DNA of 64,000 nt from Aureimonas populi (GCF_017815515.1 NZ_CP072611.1:1364001-1428000); one strand, 5' to 3'; shown: positions 43,738-52,570, counted from the first letter of the stretch. A program made the numbers and translations. Notes: generated from the letters alone by a model not told the origin.

Positions 43738-44481
43738 TCAGTCGGAGCTTTCCAGGCGGTAGCGCGTGCCCGGATAGAGGAGGCGAACGCGGGTGACGAT
43801 GACGCCCGAGGACCATGTACGCCTGCGCACCAGAAGGCAGGGCTCGCCCCTTGCGATGGCAAGCAGCCTGCATTCCCATGCCTGCGGCAGCACCGCCTCG
43901 ACGAACTGCTCGCTGCGGGTGATCGGCGCGGCCTGCGTCAGATAGGCGTGCGGCGTGCGGGCGGCGAAGTCCTGTTCCAGATAGCCCGGGGCGATGGCGG
44001 GGTTGACGTGGCGGTCCTCGAGCTGGATGGGCAAATCGTCCTCCCGGTGCACGATGAGCGAATGGAAGACCGGCGCGCCGATCCCGATCTCCAGCGCCTC
44101 GGCGAGGTCCGGTCCGGCGATCTCGGCCTGGGCGAGGACGCACAGGGCCGAGTGGGCCGAGCCGCGCTCGGCGATCTCCTCGGCGATGTTGCGCACGCCC
44201 GCCACCGGGGCGCTGCGCTTGCGCGGCGCGACGAAGGAGCCCTTGCCCCGCACCCGCACGATCGCGCCCTCGGACGCCAGTTCCCGCAGCGCGCGATGGG
44301 CGGTCATGCGGCTGACGCCGAGCGCCTCCACCAGCTCGTTCTCGGACGGCAGGCGGTGGTGCACGGGCCACGCGCCGCTGTCGATCCGGCGGCGGATCTC
44401 GGCTTTCAGCCGCTCGTAGAGAGGCCCGGCGGCCTCCATTTCGAGAGCGAAGGCAGGCCCGGCCGCGCGATCCCTCGTCAT
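43738..44481 (-). CDS. hutC: Histidine utilization repressor HutC (GntR family)
   Basis: 247 residues. GntR winged HTH (LYERLKAEIRRRIDSGAWPV, LPSENELVEALGVSRMTAHRAL, GKGSFVA) is followed by a UTRA effector domain with IQLEDRHVNPAIAPGYLEQDF, a segment typical of HutC. HutC represses hut genes and is released by urocanate. It is divergent from hutF-hutD with a palindromic site in between, which supports the assignment. Other UTRA regulators are possible, but the hutF/hutD neighbours make HutC the best name. Confidence 0.9.
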   Translation of the reverse strand: MTRDRAAGPAFALEMEAAGPLYERLKAEIRRRIDSGAWPVHHRLPSENELVEALGVSRMTAHRALRELASEGAIVRVRGKGSFVAPRKRSAPVAGVRNIAEEIAERGSAHSALCVLAQAEIAGPDLAEALEIGIGAPVFHSLIVHREDDLPIQLEDRHVNPAIAPGYLEQDFAARTPHAYLTQAAPITRSEQFVEAVLPQAWECRLLAIARGEPCLLVRRRTWSSGVIVTRVRLLYPGTRYRLESSD

Positions 44482-44578
44482 CCGCCCTCCTTCTCCCGCG
44501 CCGCCCGGACCCCGGAACGAGGAGGGAGAACGGGCCGCCAGGCAAAACCGGTTGCCAATTCTACCGGATATGCGCCAT

Positions 44579-44592
44579 GTTGCCTATACAAC
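44579..44592 (+). promoter_or_regulatory. Putative HutC operator
   Basis: GTTGCCTATACAAC is an inverted repeat with GTTG/CAAC ends and a TATACAA half like the HutC site described in Pseudomonas (TTGTATATACAA type; 10 of 12 bases agree from memory). It lies in the hutC-hutF divergent region, 25 bases before the TTG I use as the hutF start. Confidence 0.55.
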
Positions 44593-44617
44593 TTTGCATT
44601 CTTGCTGGAAGACGCCG

Positions 44618-45982
44618 TTGCGCCGCACGCTTCTCTGCTCCCGCATTCTCCTGCCCGAGGGATGGGCCTGCGACGTGGCCGTCACGCTGGACGGCGCGGG
44701 CCGCATCGAGGCGGTCCGTCGCGGGTTCAACGCCGACGCCGAGGGGGAGCGGATCGCGGGGCCGGTCCTGCCGGCGCTCGCCAACATCCACTCCCATGCC
44801 TTCCAGCGGGCGATGGCGGGCCTGGCCGAGACGGCCGGGGCCACCGAGGACAGTTTCTGGACGTGGCGCGACACCATGTACCGCCTCGTCGCCCGCCTGT
44901 CGCCCGAGCAGATGGAGTCCATCGCGGCCAAGTTGTATATCGAACTTCTCAAGGGCGGCTTCGGCCGCGTGGTGGAGTTCCACTATCTTCATCACGCCTG
45001 GGGCGCGGGGCGCACCGACGATTCCGCCGAGGCCTCCCGCCGTATCATCGAGGCGGCGCGCACCGTCGGCATCGGCCTCACCCATCTGCCGGTCTTCTAT
45101 GCCCATGCCGGCTTCGGCGGCGCCGAGCCGAGCGAGGGGCAGCGCCCGTTTCTGCACGATGTGGACGGTTTCCTCGCTCTTCTGGACACCCTCGCGCCGG
45201 AATGCGAGGCGCAGGGCGCCCGGCTTGGCCTCGCCCTCCACTCGCTGCGAGCCGCGACGCCGGACGAGATGCGGCGCATCCTGGAGGCCGAGCGCACCGG
45301 CGGCCCCATCCACATCCACGTCGCCGAGCAGGAGCGCGAGGTGGAGGAATGCCTTGCCTTCACCGGCCGGCGCCCGGTGGACTGGATGCTGGACGAACTG
45401 CCGGTGGACGAGCGCTGGTGCGCCATCCACGCCACCCACATGACCGCAGGGGAGACGCTCCGTCTTGCCGGCTCCGGCGCCGTGGCGGGCCTGTGCCCGG
45501 CGACGGAAGCGAGCCTGGGCGACGGCATCTTCCCCGCCACCGCCTTTCGCGAGGCGGGCGGGCGCATCGGCATCGGCACAGACAGCCATGTGGCGACGGA
45601 TGTCGCCGAGGAGTTGCGGCTTCTCGAATACGGCCAGCGCCTGCGCGACCGGCGGCGCAGCCGCTTCGTGGCCGGCCCCGGCCGCTCGGTCGGGCGCACT
45701 CTCTTCGACGCCGCGCTCCAGGGCGGCGCCCGCGCGGCCGGCGCCGGGGCCTCCGGCATCGCCCCCGGCGCGCCCGCCGATCTCGTCGTGCTGGACGGCA
45801 ATGATCCCTATCTGGCGGCGGCCGAGGGAGACGCCATCCTCGACCGCTGGATCTTCGCGCTCGGCCGCCCGGCCGTGCGCGACGTCATGATTGGCGGCCG
45901 CTGGCTCGTGCGCGAGGGGCGCCACGAGAAGGACGAGGAGATCGACGCCGCCTTCGCCCGAACGCTTCTTCAATTGCGCTGA
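44618..45982 (+). CDS. hutF: Formimidoylglutamate deiminase HutF
   Basis: 454 residues of the amidohydrolase superfamily. Metal and substrate segments: LPALANIHSHAFQRAMAG, VVEFHYLHHAWG, IHIHVAEQEREVEE, AIHATHMTAGE and GIGTDSHVATDV. HutF converts N-formimino-L-glutamate to N-formylglutamate plus ammonia. I begin at TTG 44618 with GGAAG six bases upstream: this gives the usual family length and leaves the putative HutC operator outside the coding region. ATG 44570 would put that operator within the gene. The later enzyme HutG and the earlier hutH, hutU and hutI are not in the window. Confidence 0.92.
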   Translation: MRRTLLCSRILLPEGWACDVAVTLDGAGRIEAVRRGFNADAEGERIAGPVLPALANIHSHAFQRAMAGLAETAGATEDSFWTWRDTMYRLVARLSPEQMESIAAKLYIELLKGGFGRVVEFHYLHHAWGAGRTDDSAEASRRIIEAARTVGIGLTHLPVFYAHAGFGGAEPSEGQRPFLHDVDGFLALLDTLAPECEAQGARLGLALHSLRAATPDEMRRILEAERTGGPIHIHVAEQEREVEECLAFTGRRPVDWMLDELPVDERWCAIHATHMTAGETLRLAGSGAVAGLCPATEASLGDGIFPATAFREAGGRIGIGTDSHVATDVAEELRLLEYGQRLRDRRRSRFVAGPGRSVGRTLFDAALQGGARAAGAGASGIAPGAPADLVVLDGNDPYLAAAEGDAILDRWIFALGRPAVRDVMIGGRWLVREGRHEKDEEIDAAFARTLLQLR

Positions 45983-45996
45983 CCGGGGCCGGGGCG

Positions 45997-46593
45997 ATGC
46001 ACCTTCTGAAGGCCGCCGACCACAGGCGCATGCCCTGGAAGAACGGCGGCGGGGAAACGATCGAGATCGCCGTCCACCCGCCCGGCGCCGGCCTCTCCGG
46101 CTTCGCCTGGCGCGTCTCGATGGCGAGCGTTGCCGCGGACGGGCCCTTCTCCGTGTTCGAGGGGATCGACCGGACCCTGGCGCTCCTGTCGGGGGAGGGG
46201 ATGGAGCTGGAGATCGAGGGCATGGGCTCCCGGTTCCTCACGGCGGCGTCCGAGCCCCTGCGCTTTCCCGCCGACGCGCCGACCACGGCACGCCTCACGG
46301 GCGGGCCGATCACCGACCTGAACGTCATGACCCGGCGCGGCGCGGCAAGCCATGGCCTCCGGCGGATCGCCATCGAGGCCGAATATCTGCTGGTCGCGCA
46401 GGCGCGCTGGACGCTGGCCTTGCCCGCGGGCGCCCTTACCGCCGAGCGGGAGGAGGGACCGCCCCTCGGCCTGAGGCGGGGCGACGCGCTGATGCTGGTT
46501 CGCGGCGACCCGCCCGTGCGCCTGCGCGCGCAGGCGCCGACGGTGCTTTACCTCGTGACACTCGAATCCGGCCCGGAAAAGCCGGCCGCGTAA
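45997..46593 (+). CDS. hutD: HutD-family protein
   Basis: 198 residues, cupin-like. The HutD signature MPWKNGGGETIEIAVHP lies at the N-terminus, followed by GFAWRVSMASVAADGPFSVF and GIDRTLALLSGEGMEL. HutD affects fitness during histidine growth in Pseudomonas, possibly by limiting hut expression through urocanate binding. It sits 14 bases after hutF and is co-transcribed with it. Converges with the itaconate-type cluster. Confidence 0.9.
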   Translation: MHLLKAADHRRMPWKNGGGETIEIAVHPPGAGLSGFAWRVSMASVAADGPFSVFEGIDRTLALLSGEGMELEIEGMGSRFLTAASEPLRFPADAPTTARLTGGPITDLNVMTRRGAASHGLRRIAIEAEYLLVAQARWTLALPAGALTAEREEGPPLGLRRGDALMLVRGDPPVRLRAQAPTVLYLVTLESGPEKPAA

Positions 46594-46617
46594 GCGCATC
46601 CGGCGCGCGGGCCGGGG

Positions 46618-47463
46618 TCAGGCTTGCCACCATGCTTGCGCGCTCATGGCGACCGGCCCCCCCTCCCGCGCCGTCCAGAGCCGGATGCCCTCGCCGTCTT
46701 CAACGGCGTTCAGCGTGAAATCCGCATCGTCGAACAGGGGCGAAAGGCTGCGGAAGGAGAAGCGCGAGGGCGTGCGCCCGCCGATCGCGGCGGCGTGATG
46801 GAGCAGCATCGTCGCCTGCATCGGCCCGTGGACGACGAGGCCGGGATAGCCCTCCACTCCGGTGGCATAGGGATGATCGTAGTGGATGCGGTGGCCGTTG
46901 AAGGTCAGCGCCGAATAGCGGAACAGGAGGAGGGGCGTGGGCGCCACGTGCTTGCGAACCTCGCCCGCCGGGGCCGGCTCGGGCACGGCGGAGGGCGCGC
47001 CGCCGGCATCGCGGTAGACGATGTCCTGCCGCTCCGTCACGACCAGCTCCCCTTCCACCGAAATCCGATGCTCCACGGTGACGAAGCACAGGAGCCCGGT
47101 GCGTCCTTCCTTCACCGCCACCTCGCCGATGCGCGAGCGGCGCAGGACGCGCTCCCCCACGCGGATGTCGCGATGGAAGGTGAAGGCGCCGCCCGCCCAC
47201 ATGCGGCGCGGCAGAGGAACCGGCGGCAGGAAGCCGCCGCGCGCCGGGTGCCCGTCGGGCCCGGTGGCGCAGGTGGGGACGACGGGCGGGGCAAGGCACA
47301 GGTGGATGAGCGCGGGCGCGGGGCTGCCCGGCCCGGCGGACGCGGGCTCCAGGTCGAGCGTCGCGGCGAAGCGCCGGACGAGCTCGGCGCCCACCACGTC
47401 CGTCGCCTCCTCCTCGCGCCCGATCCAGGAGCGCAGATGCGCGATGTCGATCTGATCGGTCAC
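46618..47463 (-). CDS. MaoC/HTD2-like acyl-CoA hydratase, candidate itaconyl-CoA (or mesaconyl-C4-CoA) hydratase
   Basis: 281 residues with an N-terminal FAS1-like dehydratase domain (LRSWIGREEEATDVVG) and a C-terminal hydratase hot-dog domain with YSALTFNGHRIHYDHPYA and YPGLVVHGPMQATMLL. This is the architecture of mesaconyl-C4-CoA hydratase and of the itaconyl-CoA hydratase Ich of Pseudomonas and Yersinia (rip/ict operons). GTG 47463 overlaps the CoA-transferase stop. With a CoA transferase, an acyl-CoA dehydrogenase and a CitE-type lyase nearby, it probably hydrates itaconyl-CoA or a similar C5 dicarboxylyl-CoA to citramalyl-CoA. Exact substrate needs enzymology; the family assignment is firm. 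Confidence 0.85.
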   Translation of the reverse strand: MTDQIDIAHLRSWIGREEEATDVVGAELVRRFAATLDLEPASAGPGSPAPALIHLCLAPPVVPTCATGPDGHPARGGFLPPVPLPRRMWAGGAFTFHRDIRVGERVLRRSRIGEVAVKEGRTGLLCFVTVEHRISVEGELVVTERQDIVYRDAGGAPSAVPEPAPAGEVRKHVAPTPLLLFRYSALTFNGHRIHYDHPYATGVEGYPGLVVHGPMQATMLLHHAAAIGGRTPSRFSFRSLSPLFDDADFTLNAVEDGEGIRLWTAREGGPVAMSAQAWWQA

Positions 47464-48590
47464 TGGGCGGCCTCCCGCCCTTCCTCCAGCGCGCCATGCG
47501 CGCCCACCGCCGGAACCGGTCCGTAGCGGCGCGCCGGCCCCGAGACCACGGGCGCGGGCGCGGGGTAGGAGACCGGCCCGTTCGGCGTCTCCACCCGGAT
47601 GCGCCGCAGATGCGGGTGGCGCGAGAGCGCCGCCATGTCGTTGACGGAGGCGAAGGCGGTGTCGGCGCGCGTCAGGGCGTCGCTCGCCTGGGCGCCGGTC
47701 ATGGCGGCGAAGGCCAGCGAGACGATGGCGTCCGTTTCCGCGCGGTTCCTCACCCGCGCGACGTTGGAGGAGAAGCGCGGATCGGCAGGCAGGCCCGGCT
47801 GCCCGAGGAAATGGTCGCAGAACGTCTTCCACTCCCGCTCGCTCTGGATCGAGATGAGGAACAGGGCGCCGTCGCCCGCCCGGAACGCGCCGTAGGGCGC
47901 GATGGAAGGGTGGGCGAGGCCGACGCGCTGCGGGCTCCGGCCGCCTTCCTCGTGCAGCAGCGGCACGGTCAGCCAGTCGGCCATCACGTCGAACATGGAG
48001 ACGTGGATGTCGGCCCCCTCGCCCGTCGCTGCGCGGGCGATGAGGGCTTCGAGGACGGCGGCGTGGGCCGTCGCGCCCGTGGCGATGTCCACCACCGAAA
48101 CGCCCACGCGCGCCGGCTCGTTCGGGCCGCCGGTGATCGAGGCAAGGCCGGATTCGGCCTGGATCAGGAGGTCGTAGGCCTTGCGCGAGGCGAGCGGGCC
48201 GCTCTCCCCGTAGCCGGAGATCGCAAGGTTGACGAGGCGCGGATGCTGCTCGCGAAGCGCCTTGGTGCCGAAGCCGAGCCGGGCGAGGGCGCCGGGCTTG
48301 AGGTTCTGCACCAGAACGTCCGCGCCGGCGATGAGCTTGCCGAGCTCCTGTCGCCCTTCCTCGCTCGCCAGGTCGAGAACGAGCGATTCCTTGCCCCGGT
48401 TCAGCCAGACGAAATAGCTGCTCTGGCCGTTGGCCACATCGTCGTAGCCCCGGGCGAAGTCGCCGCCCGGCCGCTCGATCTTGATGACGCGCGCGCCGGC
48501 ATCGGCAAGGCGCGCGGTGCAGAAGGGAGCGGCGACCGCCTGCTCGACCGCGACGACGGTGAGCCCCTCGAGGGGCAGGCGCGTGCCCAT
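47460..48590 (-). CDS. CaiB/BaiF (class III) CoA transferase, candidate itaconate/dicarboxylate CoA-transferase
   Basis: 376 residues. Family segments: LEGLTVVAVEQAVAAPFCTA, GARVIKIERPGGDFARGYD, FVWLNRGKESLVLDL, VQNLKPGALARLGFG and SGYGESGPLASRKAYDLLIQ, where Asp140 is the likely catalytic aspartate of the AYD motif. It transfers CoA, commonly from succinyl-CoA, to a dicarboxylate. ATG 48590 overlaps the acyl-CoA dehydrogenase stop by one base, and the stop overlaps the hydratase start. The order fits activation of itaconate or another C5 dicarboxylate. Confidence 0.87.
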   Translation of the reverse strand: MGTRLPLEGLTVVAVEQAVAAPFCTARLADAGARVIKIERPGGDFARGYDDVANGQSSYFVWLNRGKESLVLDLASEEGRQELGKLIAGADVLVQNLKPGALARLGFGTKALREQHPRLVNLAISGYGESGPLASRKAYDLLIQAESGLASITGGPNEPARVGVSVVDIATGATAHAAVLEALIARAATGEGADIHVSMFDVMADWLTVPLLHEEGGRSPQRVGLAHPSIAPYGAFRAGDGALFLISIQSEREWKTFCDHFLGQPGLPADPRFSSNVARVRNRAETDAIVSLAFAAMTGAQASDALTRADTAFASVNDMAALSRHPHLRRIRVETPNGPVSYPAPAPVVSGPARRYGPVPAVGAHGALEEGREAAQ

Positions 48591-49756
48591 CAGTAGGACC
48601 TCGGCATGCCGAGCACATGCTCGGCGATGTAGGAGAGGATGAGGTTGGTGGAGATCGGGGCCACCTGGTAGAGGCGCGTCTCGCGGAACTTGCGCTCCAC
48701 GTCGTACTCCTCCGCGAAGGCGAAGCCGCCATGGGTCTGCACGCAGGCTTCCGCCGCCGCCCATGAGGCCTCGGCCGCCAGCATCTTGGCCATGTTCGCT
48801 TCCGCTCCGCACGCCATGCCGGCCTCGAAGAGCCGCGCCGCCTCGCGCACCATCAGCTCCGCCGCGCGCATCTGGGCGTAGGCCTTGGCGATGGGGAACT
48901 GCACCCCCTGGTTCTGGCCGATGGGGCGGCCGAAGACCACGCGCTCCCTGGCGTAGGCGCTCGCCTTCTCGACGAACCATTTGGCGTCGCCCACGCATTC
49001 GGCGCCGATCAGGATGCGCTCGGCGTTCATGCCCGACAGGACGTAGCGGAAGCCCTTGCCCTCCTCGCCGACGAGGTTCTCGGCCGGAATCTCCACATTG
49101 TCGAAGAAGACCTCCGTCGTCGCGTGGTTCATCATGGCGCGGATGGGCCGGATCGAAAGCCCGTTCTCCTTCGCCTGCCGCATGTCGAGGATGAAGACCG
49201 AGAGCCCGTCCGTGCGCTTCTGCACCTGGTCCTTGGGCGTCGTGCGGGCCAGAAGCAGCATCAGGTCGGAATGCTCGGCACGCGAGGTCCAGACCTTCTG
49301 CCCGTTGACGACGTAGCGATCGCCCCGCTTCTCGGCGAAGGTCTTGATGGAGGTCGTGTCCGTGCCGCTGGTGGGCTCGGTCACGCCGAAGGCCTGGAGG
49401 CGCAGCTCGCCGCTCGCGATCGCCGGCAGGTACTGGCGCTTCTGCGCGTCCGAGCCGTGCCGCAGCAGCGCGCCCATGATGTACATCTGCGCGTGGCACG
49501 CCCCGCCGTTGCAGCCCGCGCGCTGCACTTCCTCCAGTATGGCGGCGGCGGCCGAAAGTGGCAGGCCCGAGCCGCCGTAGTCTTCCGGGATGAGCGCCGC
49601 GAGCCAGCCCCCTTGCGTGAGCGCGTCCACGAACTCTTCCGGATAGGCCGCCTCGCGGTCGAGCTTGCGCCAGTACTCGCCCGGAAATCCGGCGCAGAGC
49701 TTGGCGATCTCCTCGCGGATGTCCTGATGGTCGGCGGTCGGGGTCAGGCTGTCCAT
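48590..49756 (-). CDS. Acyl-CoA dehydrogenase
   Basis: 388 residues. FAD-binding and family segments: FGVTEPTSGTDTTSIKT, VNGQKVWTSRAEHSD and THGGFAFAEEYDVERKFRETR. The C-terminal position where most family members have the catalytic YEGT Glu reads YQVAPIST here, but Glu246 in GMNAERIL sits where isovaleryl-CoA dehydrogenase keeps its base, so the enzyme can be active. First gene of the leftward operon with CoA transferase and hydratase, divergent from the Bug receptor. A homologue occurs in the Pseudomonas itaconate operon (PA0879). It may oxidise methylsuccinyl-CoA to mesaconyl/itaconyl-CoA, which is inference. Confidence 0.9.
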   Translation of the reverse strand: MDSLTPTADHQDIREEIAKLCAGFPGEYWRKLDREAAYPEEFVDALTQGGWLAALIPEDYGGSGLPLSAAAAILEEVQRAGCNGGACHAQMYIMGALLRHGSDAQKRQYLPAIASGELRLQAFGVTEPTSGTDTTSIKTFAEKRGDRYVVNGQKVWTSRAEHSDLMLLLARTTPKDQVQKRTDGLSVFILDMRQAKENGLSIRPIRAMMNHATTEVFFDNVEIPAENLVGEEGKGFRYVLSGMNAERILIGAECVGDAKWFVEKASAYARERVVFGRPIGQNQGVQFPIAKAYAQMRAAELMVREAARLFEAGMACGAEANMAKMLAAEASWAAAEACVQTHGGFAFAEEYDVERKFRETRLYQVAPISTNLILSYIAEHVLGMPRSY

Positions 49757-49836
49757 GATACGGCGGGTCCTTGGGGGAATGTGCGGCCATCATCTTCGCG
49801 GCGCGAGCCCGGGGCAAAGACGGATTTGGCCTAAGC

Positions 49837-49857
49837 GCCATAGCCGGGAGCTATGGC
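49837..49857. promoter_or_regulatory. Palindromic LysR-type operator in the acd-bug divergent region
   Basis: GCCATAGC-CGGGA-GCTATGGC is a perfect 8-bp inverted repeat with 5-base spacing and contains ATAGC-N5-GCTAT, a clear T-N11-A LysR box. It is 80 bases upstream of the acyl-CoA dehydrogenase start and about 187 bases before the Bug gene. The LysR protein at 54941-55927 is the natural candidate. The remaining 287-base gap shows no small gene. Confidence 0.6.
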
Positions 49858-50043
49858 ACGCCGATAACATTCCATGATGGCGGGCAGAGCGAAGGCGTCT
49901 TTGCGCTCCGGCCCGCTTCGCGAAAGGATCGCCACACGCGGCGCGGGAGGCGCCGCCTGCCGGAGACGGCTTTGAAGAAAAAGGCCCATTCGGCCACATG
50001 CGTTCGGGCGGATAGGGCTTCGGGTTTGAAGAGGAGGAAGCCT

Positions 50044-51021
50044 GTGACGTTTCTCGCCAAGGCCGCGCTCGGCGCGGCGCTCTCGCTATCGGTCCCGGTT
50101 CATGCGCTCGCGCAGGCGTTCCCGACACAGCCGGTGACGATGCTCATTCCCTTCTCCGCGGGCGGGCCCACCGACGTCATCGGGCGCCTGATCGCGCAGT
50201 CCATGAGCGCGACCCTGGGCCAGCAGGTGCTGGTCGAGAACGTCACGGGCGCGGGCGGCACGCTGGCCGCCGGCCGCCTCGCCCAGTCGACGCCGGACGG
50301 GCACACGCTTCTCCTGCACCACATGGGCATGGCGACCAGCGCCACGCTCTATCGCGATCTGCCCTACGATCCGCTCACCGCCTTCGACTATGTGGGGCAG
50401 GTGACGACGGTGCCGATGCTGCTCGTCAGCCGCCCGGACTATCCGGCGCAGGATTTCGCCGCCCTTCTGGAGATGGTGCGCGAGAACCCGGAGGAGACGC
50501 TCCTGGCCAATGCCGGGCCGGGCGCGGTCTCGCATCTGTGCGGCATGTTGTTCATGCAGGCGGTGGGCGTGCAGCTCACCACCGTTCCCTATCCCGGCAC
50601 CGGCCCGGCGCTGACCGATACGATGGGCGGGCAGGTCGATCTCCTGTGCGACCAGACGACGGGCGCGACCAGCGCGGTGGCCGGCGGCGGGGTAAAGGCC
50701 TATGCCACGGCCACCGCCGAGCGCATCGAGACGCTGCCCGACGTGCCGACCGCGCTGGAGCAGGGGCTGGAGGGCTTCGAGATCGGCGTGTGGCACGGCA
50801 TGTACGTGCCCGCCGGCACGCCGGAGGCGGCGCGCGAGCGGCTGACGGAGGCGCTCCGGATCGCCCTTGCGGACGAGACCGTCATCCAGCGCTTCGCCGA
50901 GCTCGGCACCACGCCGGTGCCGCAGGAGGACATCACGCCGCAATCGCTGGAAGCACTCTTCAAGAGCGAGATCGAGTTCTGGCGGCCGCTGATCGAGCAG
51001 GCCGGCGAGTACGCCAACTGA
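50044..51021 (+). CDS. Tripartite tricarboxylate transporter receptor (Bug/TctC family)
   Basis: 325 residues. GTG 50044 has GGAGGA upstream and yields a signal peptide (FLAKAALGAALSLSVPVHALAQA). Bug motifs follow: PTQPVTMLIPFSAGGPTDVIG, VLVENVTGAGGTLAAGRLAQ and AYATATAERIETLPDVPTAL. Bug receptors bind carboxylates such as citrate or aromatic acids and work with TctA/TctB membrane proteins, none of which is in the window; an orphan receptor or a partner elsewhere is possible. It is divergent from the CoA-transferase operon and flanked by C5-dicarboxylate enzymes, so itaconate-like acids are likely ligands. Confidence 0.9.
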   Translation: MTFLAKAALGAALSLSVPVHALAQAFPTQPVTMLIPFSAGGPTDVIGRLIAQSMSATLGQQVLVENVTGAGGTLAAGRLAQSTPDGHTLLLHHMGMATSATLYRDLPYDPLTAFDYVGQVTTVPMLLVSRPDYPAQDFAALLEMVRENPEETLLANAGPGAVSHLCGMLFMQAVGVQLTTVPYPGTGPALTDTMGGQVDLLCDQTTGATSAVAGGGVKAYATATAERIETLPDVPTALEQGLEGFEIGVWHGMYVPAGTPEAARERLTEALRIALADETVIQRFAELGTTPVPQEDITPQSLEALFKSEIEFWRPLIEQAGEYAN

Positions 51022-51028
51022 GAAGGGA

Positions 51029-51044
51029 GGCCGGGAGACCGGCC
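51029..51044. terminator. Short hairpin between convergent genes
   Basis: GGCCGG-GAGA-CCGGCC with a GAGA tetraloop lies between the Bug gene and the convergent fumarase gene. Perfect stem of 6 bp, no T tract; it could serve both directions. Confidence 0.45.
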
Positions 51045-51049
51045 CCTCG

Positions 51050-52570
51050 CTACCGCCCGAGGGAGGGGACGCGGCGAACGGCCGGGGCCCGCCAGCGCCT
51101 CGGCCCGCTCTCGTGGATGGACGTCCCGGCCGCGTCCACCGCCACCGTCACCGGCATGTCCTCCACCACGAATTCGTGGATGGCCTCCATGCCCAGATCC
51201 TCGAAGGCGAGCACCCTCGCGGAGCGGATCGCGCGGGAGACGAGATAGGCCGCGCCGCCGACCGCGATCAGATAGGCCGCGCCGGCCCGGGCGATGCTGT
51301 TCACCGTGTCCGGGCCGCGCTCGGCCTTGCCGACCATCACGAGAAGCCCGGTGCGCTCCAGAAGCAGCGGCGTGAAGGGATCCATGCGCGTCGATGTCGT
51401 GGGGCCGGCCGGCCCCACCGCCTCGCCCGGCACCGCATCCACCGGGCCGACATAGTAGATCGCGCGGCCCTTCAGATCGACGGGCAGGGGCTCGCCCCGC
51501 TCGATCATGCCCGCCATGCGCCTGTGGGCGGCGTCGCGCCCGGTCAGGAGGCGGCCCGACAGGAGCAGCGTCTCGCCCGCCCGCCATGCCGCGACCTCCT
51601 CGCGCGTCAAGCTGTCTAGGTCCACGCGCCGCGCTTGCGCCGATGCCTCCAGCGCGATCTCCGGCCAGACTTCGATGGAGGGCGGGGCAAAGCGCGCCGA
51701 CCCCGAGCCGTCCAGCGTGAAGGCGAGATGGCGGTCCGCCGCGCATTGCGGGATGAGGCCCACGGGAAGCGAGGCGGCATGGACCGGCCATGTCGCGATC
51801 TTCACGTCGAGCACCGTGGTCAGCCCGCCCAGCCCCTGCGCGCCGATGCCGAGCGCATTGATGCGCTGGAAGATGTCGATGCGCATCTCCTCCAGCCTGG
51901 ACGCGGGGCCGCGCCGCAGAAGCTCGCCCATGTCGAGCGGCGCGAGGAGGCACTCCTTGGCCATCAGCATCGCCTTTTCCGGGCTGCCCCCCACCCCGAT
52001 GCCCAGAAGCCCCGGCGGGCACCAGCCTGCGCCGAGCCCCTCCACCGTGCGCAGCACCCAGTCGGCGACGGAATCGGACGGCTCGAGCGCGGCGAATTTC
52101 GCCTTGTTCTCCGAACCCCCGCCCTTGGCGGCGACATGCACGCCGACCCGCTCGCCCGCCACCATCTCCACGTGCAGAACGGCCGGGGCGTTGGTGCGCG
52201 TGTTGCGGCGCTCGAAGATCGGATCGGCCACGATGGAGGCGCGCAAGGGGTTGGCGGGGTCGGTATAGGCGCGCTCCACCGCCTCGTTCACCAGCTCGCC
52301 CAGCGCCCGCTTCGTGTCGAAGCGCGCGCCCATGCCGATCTTGAGGAAGACGTTGACTGTGCCCGTGTCCTGGCACATCGGCCGCCCGCCGAGCGCGGCC
52401 ATGCGCGAATTGACGAGGATCTGCGCGATGGCGCTCCTTGCCGAGGGGCTCTCCTCCCGCTCGTAGGCCGCCGCCATGTGGGCGATGAAGTCCGGCGGGT
52501 GGTAGATCGAGATATACTGGAGCGCGTCGGCCAGCGAGGCGACGAAATCCGCCTCGCCGATCACCGTCAC
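51050..52570 (-). CDS. Class I [4Fe-4S] fumarase / tartrate-dehydratase-like hydro-lyase (possible mesaconase)
   Basis: 506 residues, alpha and beta parts in one chain. Cluster ligands are likely the Cys residues in GGRPMCQDTG, GAGWCPPGLLG and IPQCAADRH; substrate segments include VAAKGGGSENKAKF, YYVGPVDAVPGEAVGPAGPT and VMVGKAERG. Class I fumarases also hydrate mesaconate to (S)-citramalate. GTG 52570 overlaps the PrpD stop. In an operon with MmgE/PrpD and CitE proteins, a role as mesaconase or as a dehydratase for a methylated C4/C5 acid is more plausible than TCA-cycle fumarase. Oxygen-sensitive cluster expected. Confidence 0.88.
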   Translation of the reverse strand: MTVIGEADFVASLADALQYISIYHPPDFIAHMAAAYEREESPSARSAIAQILVNSRMAALGGRPMCQDTGTVNVFLKIGMGARFDTKRALGELVNEAVERAYTDPANPLRASIVADPIFERRNTRTNAPAVLHVEMVAGERVGVHVAAKGGGSENKAKFAALEPSDSVADWVLRTVEGLGAGWCPPGLLGIGVGGSPEKAMLMAKECLLAPLDMGELLRRGPASRLEEMRIDIFQRINALGIGAQGLGGLTTVLDVKIATWPVHAASLPVGLIPQCAADRHLAFTLDGSGSARFAPPSIEVWPEIALEASAQARRVDLDSLTREEVAAWRAGETLLLSGRLLTGRDAAHRRMAGMIERGEPLPVDLKGRAIYYVGPVDAVPGEAVGPAGPTTSTRMDPFTPLLLERTGLLVMVGKAERGPDTVNSIARAGAAYLIAVGGAAYLVSRAIRSARVLAFEDLGMEAIHEFVVEDMPVTVAVDAAGTSIHESGPRRWRAPAVRRVPSLGR

